Source of the DNA: Aulostomus chinensis
Taxonomy: Eukaryota > Chordata > Actinopteri > Syngnathiformes > Aulostomidae
DNA: 64,000 bases
Assembly (NCBI GenBank): GCA_037954235.1
Contig: JBBMOA010000021.1
Span: forward strand, 25,432,135-25,496,134
Reading direction: 5' to 3'
Shown here piece by piece: positions 1 to 11,399 of this stretch (position 1 is its first letter; each line of letters opens with the position of its first letter). The notes beneath the pieces are model-generated. The model searched no databases, had not been told where the DNA came from, and worked only from the letters and a program-made list of their open reading frames with translations. Made by a program: the position numbers and the translations under genes.

Positions 1-3000
1 GTGAGAGCGTTTCAGTTGTGTGTGTGTGTGTATGAGAGAACGTTTCAGTGGTGTGTGTGTATATTTGAGAGCGTTTCAGGAGTGTGTGTGTGTATGTGAG
101 AGTGTTTCAGTATTGTGTGTATGTGAGAGCGTTTCAGTAGTGTGTGTGTGTGTGTATCTGAGAGCGTTTCAGTAGTGTGTGTGTGTGTATCTGAGAGCAT
201 TTCAATAGTGTGTGTGTATGCGAGAGTGTTTTAATCGTGTGTGTGTGTCACTGAGAGCGTTTCAGTTGTGTATGTGTGTATGTTAGAGCGTTTCAATAGT
301 GTGTGTGTATATGTGAGAACGTTGTAGTAGTGTGTGTGTATGTGAGAGGGTTTCAGTTTTTTTGTGTTTATGTGAGAGCGTTTCAGTAGTGTGTGTGTGT
401 ATGTGAGAGTGTTTCAGTGTTGTGTGTGTATGTGAGAGCGTTTCAGTAGTGTCTGTATGAGACAGCGTTTCAGTTGTGTGTGTGTATGTGAGAGCGTTTC
501 AGAAGTGTGTGTGTGTGTATGAGACAGCGTTTCAGTAGTGTGTGTGTGTATTTGAGAGCGTTTCAGTAGTGTGTGTGTATATGTGAGAACGTTGTAGTAG
601 TGTGTGTGTATGTGAGAGGGTTTCAGTTTTTGTGTGTTTATTTGAGAGCGTTTCAGTAGTGTGTGTGTGTATGTGAGAGTGTTTCAGTGTTGTGTGTGTA
701 TGTGAGAGCGTTTCAGTAGTGTGTGTGTATGTCAGAGCGTTTCAGTAGTGTGTGTGGATGTGAGAGCGTTTAAGGCGTGTGTGTGTGTGTGTATGTGAGA
801 GCATTTCAGTAGTGTGTGTGTGTGTATATCTGAGAGCGTTTCAGTAGTGTGTGTGTGTATCTGAGAGCATTTCAATAGTCTGTGTTTATGCGAGAGTGTT
901 TCAATCGTGTGTGTGTGTAACTGAGAGTGTTTCAGTAGAGTGTGTGTATGTGAGAGTGTTTCAATTGTGTGTGTGTGTATGTGAGAGAGCGTTTCAGTTG
1001 TGTGTGTGTGTTTATGTGAGAGCGTTTCAGTTGTGTGTGTGTGTTTATGTGAGAGCGTTTCAGTAGTGTGTGTGTGTGTGTATGAGACAGCGTTTCAGTA
1101 GTGTGTGTGTGTATGAGAGAGCGTTTCAGTAGTGTGTGTGTGTATGTGAGAGCGTTTCAGTAGTGTGTGTGTGTATGAGAGAGCGTTTCAGTAGTGTGTG
1201 TGTGTATGTGAGAGGGTTTCAGTAGTGTGTATGTGAGACAGCGTTTCAGTTGTTTGTGTGTGTGTTTATGTGAGAGCGTTTCAGTAGTGTGTGTGTGTGT
1301 GTATGAGACAGCGTTTCAGTTGTGTGTGTGTGTATGTGAGAGCGTTTCAGTAGTGTGTGTGTGTATGAGAGAGCGTTTCAGTAGTGTGTGTGTGTATGTG
1401 AGAGCGTTTCAGTAGTGTGTGTGTGTATGAGAGAGCGTTTCAGTAGTGTGTGTGTGTATGTGAGAGCGTTTCAGTAGTGTGTATGTGAGAGAGCGTTTCA
1501 GTTGTTTGTGTGTGTGTATGTGAGAGCGTTTCAGGAGTGTGTGTGTATGTGAGAGAGCGTTTCAGTTGTGCGTGTGTGTGTGTGTATGTGAGAGTGTTTC
1601 AGTAGTGTGTTTGTGTGTGAGAGTGTTTCAGTTGTGTGTGTGTGTATGTGAGAGCGTTTCAGTAGTATGTTTGTGTGTATGTGAGAGAGCGATTCAGTTG
1701 TGTGTGTGTGTATGTGAAAGCGTTTCAGGAGTGTGTTTGTGTGTATGTGAGAGAGCGTTTCAGTTGTGTGTGTGTGTATGTGAGAGCGTTTCAGTAGTGT
1801 GTTTGTGTGTGTATGAGAGAACGTTTCAGTAGTGTGTGTGTATATTTGAGAGCGTTTCAGGAGTGTGTGTGTGTATGTGAGAGTGTTTCAGTATTGTGTG
1901 TGTATGTGAGAGCGTTTCAGTAGTGTGTGTGTGTGTGTATCTGAGAGCGTTTCAGTAGTGTGTGTGTGTGTATCTGAGAGCATTTCAATAGTGTGTGTGT
2001 ATGCGAGAGTGTTTTAATCGTGTGTGTGTGTCACTGAGAGCGTTTCAGTTGTGTGTGTATGTGAGAGCGTTTCAGTTGTGTATGTGTGTATGTTAGAGCG
2101 TTTCAATAGTGTGTGTGTATATGTGAGAACGTTGTAGTAGTGTGTGTGTATGTGAGAGGGTTTCAGTTTTTTTGTGTTTATGTGAGAGCGTTTCAGTAGT
2201 GTGTGTGTGTATGTGAGAGTGTTTCAGTGTTGTGTGTGTATGTGAGAGCGTTTCAGTAGTGTCTGTATGAGACAGCGTTTCAGTTGTGTGTGTGTATGTG
2301 AGAGCGTTTCAGAAGTGTGTGTGTGTGTATGAGACAGCGTTTCAGTAGTGTGTGTGTGTATTTGAGAGCGTTTCAGTAGTGTGTGTGTATATGTGAGAAC
2401 GTTGTAGTAGTGTGTGTGTATGTGAGAGGGTTTCAGTTTTTGTGTGTTTATTTGAGAGCGTTTCAGTAGTGTGTGTGTGTATGTGAGAGTGTTTCAGTGT
2501 TGTGTGTGTATGTGAGAGCGTTTCAGTAGTGTGTGTGTATGTCAGAGCGTTTCAGTAGTGTGTGTGGATGTGAGAGCGTTTAAGGCGTGTGTGTGTGTGT
2601 GTATGTGAGAGCATTTCAGTAGTGTGTGTGTGTGTATATCTGAGAGCGTTTCAGTAGTGTGTGTGTGTATCTGAGAGCATTTCAATAGTCTGTGTTTATG
2701 CGAGAGTGTTTCAATCGTGTGTGTGTGTAACTGAGAGTGTTTCAGTAGAGTGTGTGTATGTGAGAGTGTTTCAATTGTGTGTGTGTGTATGTGAGAGAGC
2801 GTTTCAGTTGTGTGTGTGTGTTTATGTGAGAGCGTTTCAGTTGTGTGTGTGTGTTTATGTGAGAGCGTTTCAGTAGTGTGTGTGTGTGTGTATGAGACAG
2901 CGTTTCAGTAGTGTGTGTGTGTATGAGAGAGCGTTTCAGTAGTGTGTGTGTGTATGTGAGAGCGTTTCAGTAGTGTGTGTGTGTATGAGAGAGCGTTTCA

Positions 3001-4975
3001 GTAGTGTGTGTGTGTATGTGAGAGGGTTTCAGTAGTGTGTATGTGAGACAGCGTTTCAGTTGTTTGTGTGTGTGTTTATGTGAGAGCGTTTCAGTAGTGT
3101 GTGTGTGTGTGTATGAGACAGCGTTTCAGTTGTGTGTGTGTGTATGTGAGAGCGTTTCAGTAGTGTGTGTGTGTATGAGAGAGCGTTTCAGTAGTGTGTG
3201 TGTGTATGTGAGAGCGTTTCAGTAGTGTGTGTGTGTATGAGAGAGCGTTTCAGTAGTGTGTGTGTGTATGTGAGAGCGTTTCAGTAGTGTGTATGTGAGA
3301 GAGCGTTTCAGTTGTTTGTGTGTGTGTATGTGAGAGCGTTTCAGGAGTGTGTGTGTATGTGAGAGAGCGTTTCAGTTGTGCGTGTGTGTGTGTGTATGTG
3401 AGAGTGTTTCAGTAGTGTGTTTGTGTGTGAGAGTGTTTCAGTTGTGTGTGTGTGTATGTGAGAGCGTTTCAGTAGTATGTTTGTGTGTATGTGAGAGAGC
3501 GATTCAGTTGTGTGTGTGTGTATGTGAAAGCGTTTCAGGAGTGTGTTTGTGTGTATGTGAGAGAGCGTTTCAGTTGTGTGTGTGTGTATGAGAGAACGTT
3601 TCAGTAGTGTGTGTGTATATTTGAGAGCGTTTCACTAGTGTGTGTGTGTATGAGAGCGTTTCAGTAGTGTGTGTGTGTGTATATGTGAGAGCGTTTCAGT
3701 AATGTGTGTGTGTATGTGAGAGCGTTTCAGTGTTGTGTGTGTATGTGAGAGCGTTTCAGTAGTGTCTGTATGAGACAGCGTTTCAGTTGTGTGTGTGTAT
3801 GTGAGAGCGTTTCAGAAGTGTGTGTGTGTGTATGAGACAGCGTTTCAGTAGTGTGTGTGTGTATTTGAGAGCGTTTCAGTAGTGTGTGTGTATATGTGAG
3901 AACGTTGTAGTAGTGTGTGTGTATGTGAGAGGGTTTCAGTTTTTGTGTGTTTATGTGAGAGCGTTTCAGTAGTGTCTGTGTGTATGTGAGAGTGTTTCAG
4001 TGTTGTGTGTGTATATGAGAGCGTTTCAGTAGTGTGTGTGTATGTCAGAGCGTTTCAGTAGTGTGTGTGTATGTGAGAGCGTTTAAGGAGTGTGTGTGTG
4101 TGTGTATGTGAGAGCATTTCAGTAGTGTGTGTGTGTGTATCTGAGAGCGTTTCAGTAGTGTGTGTGTATGCGAGAGTGTTTCAATCGTGTGTGTGTGTAA
4201 CTGAGAGTGTTTCAGTAGAGTGTGTGTATGTGAGAGTGTTTCAGTAGTGTTTGTGTGTATTTGAGAGCATTTTTATAGTGTGTGTGTTTGTGAGAGAGAA
4301 TTTAAGGAGTGTGTGTGTGTATATGAGAGCGTTTCAATTGTGTGTGTGTGTATGTGAGAGAGCGTTTCAGTTGTGTGTGTGTGTTTATGTGAGAGCGTTT
4401 CAGTAGTGTGTGTGTGTATGTGAGAGCGTTTCAGTAGTGTGTGTGTGTGTATGAGAGAGCGTTTCAGTAGTGTGTGTCTATATTTTAGAGCGTTTCAGTC
4501 GTGTGTGTGTGTATTTGAGAGCGTTTCAGTTGTGTGTGTGTGTGTATGTGAGAGCGTTTCAGTTGTGTGTGTGTGTGTATGTTAGAACGTTTCAGTAGTG
4601 TGTGTGTATATTTCAGAGCGTTTCAGTAGTGTGTGTGTATGTGAGAGCGTTTCAGTTGTGTGTGTGTGTGTATGTGAGAGCGTTTCAGTAATGTGTGTGT
4701 GTATGTGAGAGCGTTTCAGTAGTGTGTGTGTATGTGAGAGCGTTTCAGTAGTGTGTGTGTGTATGTGACAGCGTTTCAGTAGTTTGTGTGTGTGTATGAG
4801 AGAGAGCGTTTCAGTAGTGTGTGTGTGTATGTGAGAGCGTTTCAGTAGTTTGTGTTTGTGTATGAGAGAGCGTTTCAGTAGTGTGTGTGTGTGTATGTGA
4901 GAGCGTTTCAGTAGTGTGTGTGTGTATGTGAGAGCGTTTCAGTAGTGTGTGTGTATGTGAGAGCGTTTCAGTCGT
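1..4975. repeat. GT-rich minisatellite with ~1.8 kb higher-order repeat
   Basis: A tandem array of roughly 27-35 bp units, each a (GT)n stretch, then TATGTGAGAGCGTTTCAGTA or a close variant. The array is cut by the left window edge, so its true length is unknown. Variants include GAGACAGCG, GAGAGAGCG and AACGTTGTAG. The order of variants is itself repeated: about 31-1780 recurs at about 1812-3590, offset 1783 and then 1810 bp after one extra 27-bp unit near 2040. A third, shortened copy starts near 3590. Long open frames across it (cysteine/valine-rich peptides) follow from the repeat and are not genes. The array ends near 4975 where unique sequence starts. Confidence 0.95.
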
Positions 4976-5152
4976 AGTAGTTTGAGTTTTGAGCCCCCAG
5001 GTAATGGTTCACACTGCTCCATGTTCATCTGCAACATTTTAAAGCTGTCATGTCATGTTGTCATGTTGTCAATCACTGATCAGAACTGGCCTTTATGGTT
5101 TCACCCTAAAAGCTGCTCAGCTTCTGCACAAAGACCTTCTGTTTGCACGTCA

Positions 5153-5175
5153 GTGTGTGTGTGTGTGTGTGTGTG

Positions 5176-5218
<43 letters not shown>
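5153..5218. repeat. (GT)n microsatellite
   Basis: An almost pure GT dinucleotide run with one phase slip, lying between the minisatellite and the kinase gene. It is separated from the larger array by about 175 bp of unique sequence. Confidence 0.95.
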
Positions 5219-5220
<2 letters not shown>

Positions 5221-5390
5221 TTCTCTGTGACATCACTGATTCTGTCAGCAGATTCATTGATGATGTGACACAGATGACAAAGTTCAGTGATCAGGATGAC
5301 TGAGTCAATATAAGAGTAACGAATTAAGATGAGAATTAAAGGCTTGTCACAACAACATCAACATCAACAACACAGCTACCTAAACCAAAG

Positions 5391-7821
5391 ATGTTCAGGA
5401 TTTCATCCAGAATTTGGAACGTGGTGCGTCCAAATATCTCACGACACACCAGAGTTATGACCAACAATGGAGGAAAGCTGCCTGAGACAAACAGAGAGAT
5501 GGATGGTAAGTAAATCGTGTCATTGTCATCATGGGACATGAAGGGTGGTTGAGGAGGTTGTGCGATGTCACAACCCATCAAAGCTTTGAGAGAGCTTTGA
5601 TGCTGTCGGTCATCTTCACACAATTCATGGCCCCGCCCCTCACTACAGACAGAAGACCAAATGTTTGGAAACTGTGGCATTGTTCCTCAAACTCATGTTT
5701 TCCTTTCCTCACAGAGCCGACGCCATCATTCAAAAATCTGAGAGGAAAAGATTTTGTTGACAGCCCCACCAGGAGGTACTTTCTTCTGGGCCTCATGGGT
5801 GAAGGGTCCTACGCTCACGTTTTTAAAAGTGTAACATTGGCACCAGAACAAAGGGTGGCGCTAAAGCTTTTTAAACACAAGTCGCTGGCTTCAAGAGAGG
5901 TAAGCAATCCGAGCCCTCTTGATGATGATGAGACAAATAGGTTGTACGACCCTGCGTCTCTCAACAATGTCATTTTTTGCTCCTCTCTCTAGATAACCAT
6001 GGCAAAGGCAATGAGTGTCCTTGACCAGGACAGGACAAATTTGGTCAAGGACATTGAGCATTTTGAAGTTGGAGAAAACGCCTATCTATCATCTGAGAGG
6101 CTGGATAGGAACCTATATGAATTGTTAGAAGACAGAAACTTCCAGCCACTAAACCTTCATGAGATACGACCGATAGCACAGCAGGTAAGAATGTCAAGCT
6201 TTTCTATTGACTGGTCCAGGAATTATACCGACCTTCACCTTGGTCTCATACGTTTCCTCCTTTTTCCTGCAGCTCCTGACAGCTTTAGACACACTAAAGT
6301 CAATGGGAATAATTCATTCTGACTTAAAACTGGACAACGTCATGTTAGTGGACCATGAAAAGACACCCTTCAAAGTCAAGATCATTGACTTTGGCCTGTC
6401 CTTCTTTACGAGCGAGGCTAATAGCAAACACGGTCAGATCATCCAGCCCTTGGCAATACGGTAAGATCCCTCTGCAAGGCCCCTCTTGTCACATGCTCTT
6501 CACAATCCATTAAAAGTTGTTCCAATGTTCCACACACATGCTGACTTTGTGAAAAGTCAAAGTCGACTTTACTGTCAAGTGTACTGTACGTGCATGACAT
6601 ACAGCACAGATGAAATTTCACGGTGCAAACAGGCAATAAACCAACATAAAAATAGTAGCAGGCAATACACAACCCAAAACACAATAAACAATGCCCTCAA
6701 CTTGTTCTTTACCAACAGTGCCCCTGAAGTCCTTTTGGGACTCCCTGTGTCCGAGGCCATAGATATGTGGTCTCTCGGCTGCCTGTTGTTTCAACTGTTC
6801 ACCGCCCGTCGCCTGTTTCCAAGGGACAAGTTCCAGATTGTAAGTAGCGAAGACCTCATGACATCCCACTGCAGAAAACATATCCCAAGTCATTTAGGGA
6901 GGTAAAGTAGGACATTGGCTGATACAAATTTCTCTCTCCAGATCAGGTCCATGGTGGACGTCTTTGGCCAGCCACCTGACCACCTACTCAACGCCGGGAA
7001 ACACACCCAGATGTACTTTGAGTACTGTGAACACTTACAACCGAAATGGAGGTTGAAGGTATTTGAACTTCTTCTGTCCTTTCCAGATGTGTTCATTTAG
7101 GCAGGAACTATTTGAAATGATTCAAACCTTTAGGAGAAAGTATCTAACGTGTTTTGTTGCTGTCGACCATGTAGGATTACACTTTAGGGACTACAAACTG
7201 GAAAGGGCTACTCCAGTACCTGGACGCGCTGATGACAGTAAGTGGTCCATTTGCATTAATACAAGTTTGCTCTCCTGCTGATAGAAGGATGCTGACAAAC
7301 ACAATCTTTGCAAACTCAGTTCCCCTCAGAGACAGACAACAAAGCGGAGTTGGAGGATCGAGCTGCCTTCATCGACCTCCTGAAGGCTCTCCTGGAATTG
7401 GACCCAGACAAGAGGATCACACCTCAGGAGGCTCTCCATCATCCATTTATAAAAATGGTCCATCTGATGGTGAAACCAGACGGGGGCCAGTAGTAAGTAC
7501 CTGAGTTTCTGGTATCAGTAGAGTTGAGCAGACACCTGAACAGGTGAATTCAATGACTGACAGAGTCATTCATCGTCATGTTTTTTGTTTTTTTCCAGTA
7601 CGAAAGACAGTCTAGAGAAAATGCGGATGAGCCAGGGGGATGCCCCCGCTGAGCCCAAGAAGGGGCTGTTGCAAAGAGTCAAATCTTTCTTCGGCAAAAT
7701 ATGCAGACATGCTGTTCTGTTGACACACAAAATCTGGTGTAGGCAAAAGTTCTTCTTTCACTGGTGTAGAAGACGTTTCCCCACTTATCCGAGAGGCTTC
7801 TTCCGTTCTAAAGGAAGGTGA
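5391..7821 (+). CDS. HIPK-like serine/threonine protein kinase, nine exons
   Basis: Predicted coding exons: 5391-5505, 5715-5899, 5993-6184, 6273-6460, 6719-6839, 6942-7058, 7175-7237, 7320-7492 and 7599-7821. All have GT/AG borders and consistent phase, giving 458 codons without a stop. Kinase motifs appear in order: glycine loop GEGSYAHV, lysine motif VALKLF, catalytic loop HSDLKLDN, DFG, APEV, DMWSLGC, and an RIT-PxEALxHPF end of the C-lobe. The catalytic loop has HSD rather than HRD, close to the HADLKPEN of homeodomain-interacting kinases, so I place it in the HIPK/DYRK branch. HIPKs are mostly nuclear Ser/Thr kinases; the long regulatory tail of true HIPKs is absent, so this is a short form. 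The start is the first ATG before exon 2. The last ~25 codons run into sequence resembling a dispersed fish repeat. Confidence 0.85.
6556..6690. repeat. Dispersed repeat in kinase intron 4, related copy at 7915-7972
   Basis: The 258-bp fourth intron holds a stretch beginning AAGTCAAAGTCGACTTTACT and containing ACTGTACGTGCATG. A diverged copy with the same ACTGTACGTGCATG core lies at about 7915-7972, downstream of the kinase. The family was not identified. Confidence 0.45.
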
Positions 7822-7989
7822 GGAAAGCCAGGTATTTAACTAGTTGGGGGATCACCTGAGGGCTTGGCCAGAATGTCATTAGCGCCCTCATCAGCCTGGT
7901 GTGTGGCTCATGGAGAATACAAGGTCAAAGTTAATGTCAACTTCATTGCCAGATACACTGTACGTGCATGCCCCCTCATGGAAGCAACA

Positions 7990-8290
7990 TTGAGGACACA
8001 CCTATGCACCTTGCCAGGGGCTGCAGGAAAGCCAAAAATGAGGGAGAGCCACTGGGGGCCGTGGCCCTCATGCAAATGGACCTAGTTGGCGCAACTGTCC
8101 TTGTTCAGAGAGGACGGAGACATTGACCTTCCCCCAAAGGACACCCACCAGTGCACCGTTCCAGGGGCCGCAGGAAGGCCAAAAACAAGGAGGAGCCTTT
8201 GGAGGCCATGTCCCTCATGCTAATGAGCCTCCCTGGCACAGCAGACATTCTCAGAGGACAGAGACAGTGCCCCTCCCCTGAGGACACACA
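7990..8290. repeat. Two-copy tandem repeat of about 142 bp
   Basis: Two diverged head-to-tail units, each starting near AGGACACxC and carrying a GGGGC(T/C)GCAGGAA(A/G)GCCAAAAA core, followed by a partial third start at 8280. No coding potential was recognised. Confidence 0.7.
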
Positions 8291-8745
8291 TCAATACCCC
8301 GTGTAAGAACACAAAGGTAAAGTCCAAATCTTTTTTACTGAAATCTGGGTGACCAAATGTTATGGTTGTAACTTGAAACATTGTATTTTCTTTGTAGCCT
8401 GTGGCTTTGGACCATCCAGGGGCCAAAGCTCTGTGGGGCCGCCTGAATAAGGATCAGCGTAACTGGCGGGATCATGACATCAGCAGTGAGATGCGGGAGT
8501 CCCACCAGAGCGTGAGAGACCCTGTCCAGCCCTTGTCCTGGTAGCTGGCCAAAGAAGATCCTCAGGAGTTCGTTCCAGTGCGGAGACACTGAGCCTTTTG
8601 GCAGAGAGGCAGAAACCACTGAGCTCAATCAAACAACTTTGTGTCAAAGTAGTGGCGCCTCTCTGCCAACACTTGTGTTCATGTTCTCTCCACCTTTTTT
8701 GTTTTTTAATGGAAAATTGATCATGTTCATTATTTTTTTAATTCC
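8291..8745. other. Intergenic, one short open stretch of unknown meaning
   Basis: Downstream of a TTTGTAG at 8391-8397 there is a 48-codon open frame ending at TAG 8542-8544. It has no start codon and no recognised similarity. The sequence just before 8746 is T-rich and could be an intron end for the following QRICH2-like segment. Nothing else was recognised. Confidence 0.4.
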
Positions 8746-8751
8746 ACTGAG

Positions 8752-9863
8752 TTGCTCTGACCGGCAGACTGCTGTAGAGTCGGCCATACTCAACTTGGAA
8801 AAAGGGATCGAGAGTCTGCAAGTTCGTGTTGCAGCCCTGGAGGAGGGAAAGGTGGACCGGGCTCAGCTGGAACACCTCAGAGAGCTCATTCATGACCGTG
8901 AACACATGGAAAAGTCTGAGGCAGTTTCTTCAGCCAAAGCCTATAAAGAGCTTCCAGAACAAATAAATAACCTCTGCAACTCTGTGGAGGAACTGGAAAA
9001 GCAGCTGATGGCTGAAATTGCTTTAAGTGAAGAAAAAATGAGACAGCAACACCATCAAGATGAGGACGTGGGTCAAGCGAATCACTCAAAGAGCAACATT
9101 TTCAACCTTGAATCCCAGTGGGAAAATCTACATGAGACTAACAAGCGTCTGCAAAACGACAGCAGAGAGCAACAGGCCGACATCGACAACCTGTACAAGA
9201 CAATGAACCAGCTGGAGAAGAAAAAGGCAGACAAGCGGGTCGTGGAGAGTCAGATTAAAGCAGAAAAACAGGCGCTGGAAGGGAAAGTGAGTCATGAGCT
9301 TGACTCCTTGGCAGAGCAGCTCAAAAACGTGTCTCTTGAGGCTGCCACCAGAGATCAGCAGATGCACAAGGTCATTGACAATTTGTCATCGGAGCTGACG
9401 AGTCAGTTGGACTCTGTGAAGAAGCAGCAGGAGGATCGTTGGAAGACAATCCAGAAGAAGCTGCAGGCTCAGGAAGCACCAGAGAAAGTGGTTGCCGCTG
9501 GGATCAAGAAACAACTGAAATGCCTTTCATGCGACCGACCAGTTGCCATGCCTGTTCCCAAGCCCCCCTCAGAGCTCCCCTCAGCCAGTAGACCCCCCCC
9601 CCCCCCCAGTGCAAGTTCATTCACTCCCGTGCCCTCCACACCCCAAAGCCCAATCAAAGCCAGGCCGTCCCTGACACAAAGGCACCCAAAATCAAGAGTG
9701 CTGTGACCGGTCAGCACGCTGGCATGAAGCAGCCTGCCAAGAAGAAGATGGAACCCTCGCCTCAGCCCATACAGTCTAGAAAAATGAAAAATGGGACTGT
9801 TCACCAAAGACACGGAAAGGTTGCCATCCTCGGAACAGACGGGCGTATTTACAAAGGTTCCTG
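8752..9863 (+). pseudogene. QRICH2/C16orf96-like coiled-coil gene, 5'-truncated copy
   Basis: It encodes most of a long coiled coil matching residues ~160 onward of the intact copy at 51378-52955, including a LKCLSCDRPV motif that I associate with DUF4795 proteins of the QRICH2/C16orf96 group (sperm-flagellum proteins in mammals). The N-terminal third is absent here; what precedes it is T-rich, intron-like DNA. A run of 15 C at 9593-9607, against 7 C in the other copy, shifts the frame, so the open frame ends early at 9706. The remaining C-terminal codons persist in another frame to the stop near 9863. It may be a real exon of a gene whose upstream exons are lost, or a decayed duplicate; decay is more likely. 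Confidence 0.7.
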
Positions 9864-9939
9864 AATACACAGGTCAAAGCAGACGTCCGTCCCCACGGAT
9901 CCTGGATCTGCTCCACCTTCCTGCCTACTTCCATGCTCT

Positions 9940-10138
9940 CATGAGCTCAGTGAATTCAGGCGTTCTAAATATTCCCCGCTCAACTGTTACTGGTTTTATC
10001 ACCGAGTGGAAGCAACTGGGAACAACAGCAACTCAGCCTCAAAGTGGTTGGCCAAAATCACAGAGTGGAGTCAGCACACGCTGAGGCGCAGTGCACAGAG
10101 GTTGCTAACGTTCTCTGAAGTCCATTGCTACAGACAGG
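9940..10138 (+). pseudogene. Tc1-like transposase fragment (helix-turn-helix part)
   Basis: The frame reading NIPRSTVTGFITEWK...GTTAT resembles the second helix-turn-helix of Tc1/mariner transposases, and the following LRRSAQRL...TFSEV...IATD region matches in a shifted frame. The same fragment sits at the equivalent place in the right copy (53031-53229), so it was there before the duplication. No DDE catalytic part is present. Confidence 0.6.
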
Positions 10139-10202
10139 TTACCCTAATGGGAGGGGAAAAGAATCGACGGTGGATGGAGCCCTTGACCTTGAATCCCAGC
10201 AG

Positions 10203-10355
10203 AAAAACAGGTGTTGGAAGGGAAAGTGAGTCATGAGCTTGACTCCTTGGCAGGGCAGCTCAAAAATATGTCTCTTGAGGCGGCCACCAGAGGTCAGCAG
10301 ATGCACAAGGTCATTGACAATTTGTCATCGGAGCTGACGAGTCAGTTGGACTCAC
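10203..10355 (+). pseudogene. Repeated internal coiled-coil fragment of the QRICH2-like gene
   Basis: This stretch repeats 9278-9412 (KVSHELDSLA...SSELTSQLDS) about 930 bp further on, then runs into a T-tract at 10366-10384. The equivalent fragment is at 53302-53447 in the right copy. It shows that a partial tandem duplication of the gene happened before the larger segmental duplication. Confidence 0.8.
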
Positions 10356-10439
10356 CAGAGAAAGTGTTTTTTTTTTTTTTTTTTAGAGAAAGGGATTTCT
10401 GCCAGGAACAAAAAACAGTTCAAATGCCTCTCGGGCGAC

Positions 10440-10820
10440 TGACCAGTTACCATGCCTGTTCCCAAGCCCTCCTCAGAGCTCCCCTCAGCCAGGGGACCCC
10501 CCACCAGTGCCCCCGGTACTCCACGCAGGCTTCCCTATGAGGATAAGCTTCGGTTCCACGCCCTGCTGTCACACCTGGGGGTGCAGGACACGACCATTGT
10601 GTGGCAGAGGAGTCCCTCTGGCCAGAGGCTCCCAGTGGTTGAGGGAACTAACCCAGTGCCCCTGGTACTCCATGCAGGATTCCCTATCAGGGCTATCACC
10701 TCTCCTGCCCCTGGTACTCCACACAGGCTTCAGTGCAAGCTCATCCACTCCCGTGCCCTCCACACCCCAAAGCCAGGCTGTCCCTGACACACAGGCACAG
10801 AAAGTCAGACTGCTGTGACC
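10440..10820 (+). pseudogene. Chimeric fragment: C-terminal then N-terminal pieces of the QRICH2-like gene
   Basis: About 10450-10500 repeats the proline-rich C-terminal part (PVPKPSSELPS). It is followed at about 10550-10645 by a copy of the gene's N-terminal domain (FHALLSHLGVQDTTIVWQ). The order C-terminus then N-terminus is what remains of a head-to-tail tandem duplicate with its middle lost. The piece from about 10,735 repeats the C-terminal region again. No intact product is expected. Confidence 0.75.
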
Positions 10821-10879
10821 GGTCAGCACACTGGCATGAAGCAGCCTGAGAAAATCATCACCCAGACCCCATCACCTCA

Positions 10880-11180
10880 TAGCTCCCCAGGACCCCCTCA
10901 GCCCACTGCTCCCCTTGACCCCCTCACCCCCCAGGAGCCCCAGGAGCCCAACTGCTTCCCTTGACCCCCTCACCCCACAGGACACCCCCCTCACCCCACA
11001 GGACACCCCCCTCACCCCACTGCTCCCCAGGAGCCCCACAGGACACCCCCCTCACCCCACTGCTCCCCAGGAGCCCAACTCACCCCACTGCTCCCCTTTA
11101 CCCCGTCACCCCACAGGACACCCCCTTCAACCCACTGCTCCCCAGGAGCTCCCCTCACCCCACTGCTCCACAGGAGCATA
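10880..11180 (+). repeat. C-rich minisatellite with CTCACCCCACAGGACACCCC unit
   Basis: Tandem and interspersed 19-21 bp units of CTCACCCCACAGGACACCCC and CACTGCTCCCCAGGAGCCC, with strong C strand bias. Forward frames would give Pro/Thr-rich repeats. The same repeat resumes at about 11,397-11,525 on the other side of an inserted coiled-coil fragment. It is absent from the right duplication copy. Confidence 0.85.
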
Positions 11181-11204
11181 TATATATATTATTGCCTGGA
11201 TCGA

Positions 11205-11399
11205 GTGAATCACTCACAGAGCAATACTTTCAACCTTGAATCCCAGTTGGAAAATCTACATGAGATTAACAAGCGTCTGCAAAACGACAGCAGAGAGCAA
11301 CAGGCCGACATCGACAACCTGTACAAGACAATGAACCAGCTGGAGAAGAAAAAGGCAGACAAGCGGGTCGTGGAGAGTCAGATTAAAGCAGAAAAAACC
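11205..11399 (+). pseudogene. Third coiled-coil fragment of the QRICH2-like gene inside the C-rich repeat
   Basis: It repeats 9081-9275 (NLESQLENLHEINKRLQND and onward) with a few changes. It is bounded on both sides by the C-rich minisatellite, which suggests a local template-switch or gene-conversion insertion. There is no counterpart at this place in the right copy. Confidence 0.8.

Noticed and set aside
851..3591. Several Cys/Val-rich open frames (CVCVYVRAFQ repeats)
   Set aside because: They are the forward translation of the GT minisatellite, recur at the 1810-bp period, and lack any gene context.
1..4975. Possible CRISPR-like array (regular repeats)
   Set aside because: No unique spacers of constant length; it is a eukaryotic minisatellite with variant units.
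8639..8750. N-terminal hydrophobic leader of the left QRICH2-like frame
   Set aside because: No homology to the intact copy; the sequence is T-rich and intron-like, so the apparent signal anchor is chance.
9128..9870. Minus-strand ORFs opposite the coiled-coil genes (also 51386-52961)
   Set aside because: Antisense shadows of the heptad-rich coding frame; the same in both copies, with no own motifs.
10915..11239. Proline-rich peptide genes
   Set aside because: Forward translation of the C-rich minisatellite in two frames.
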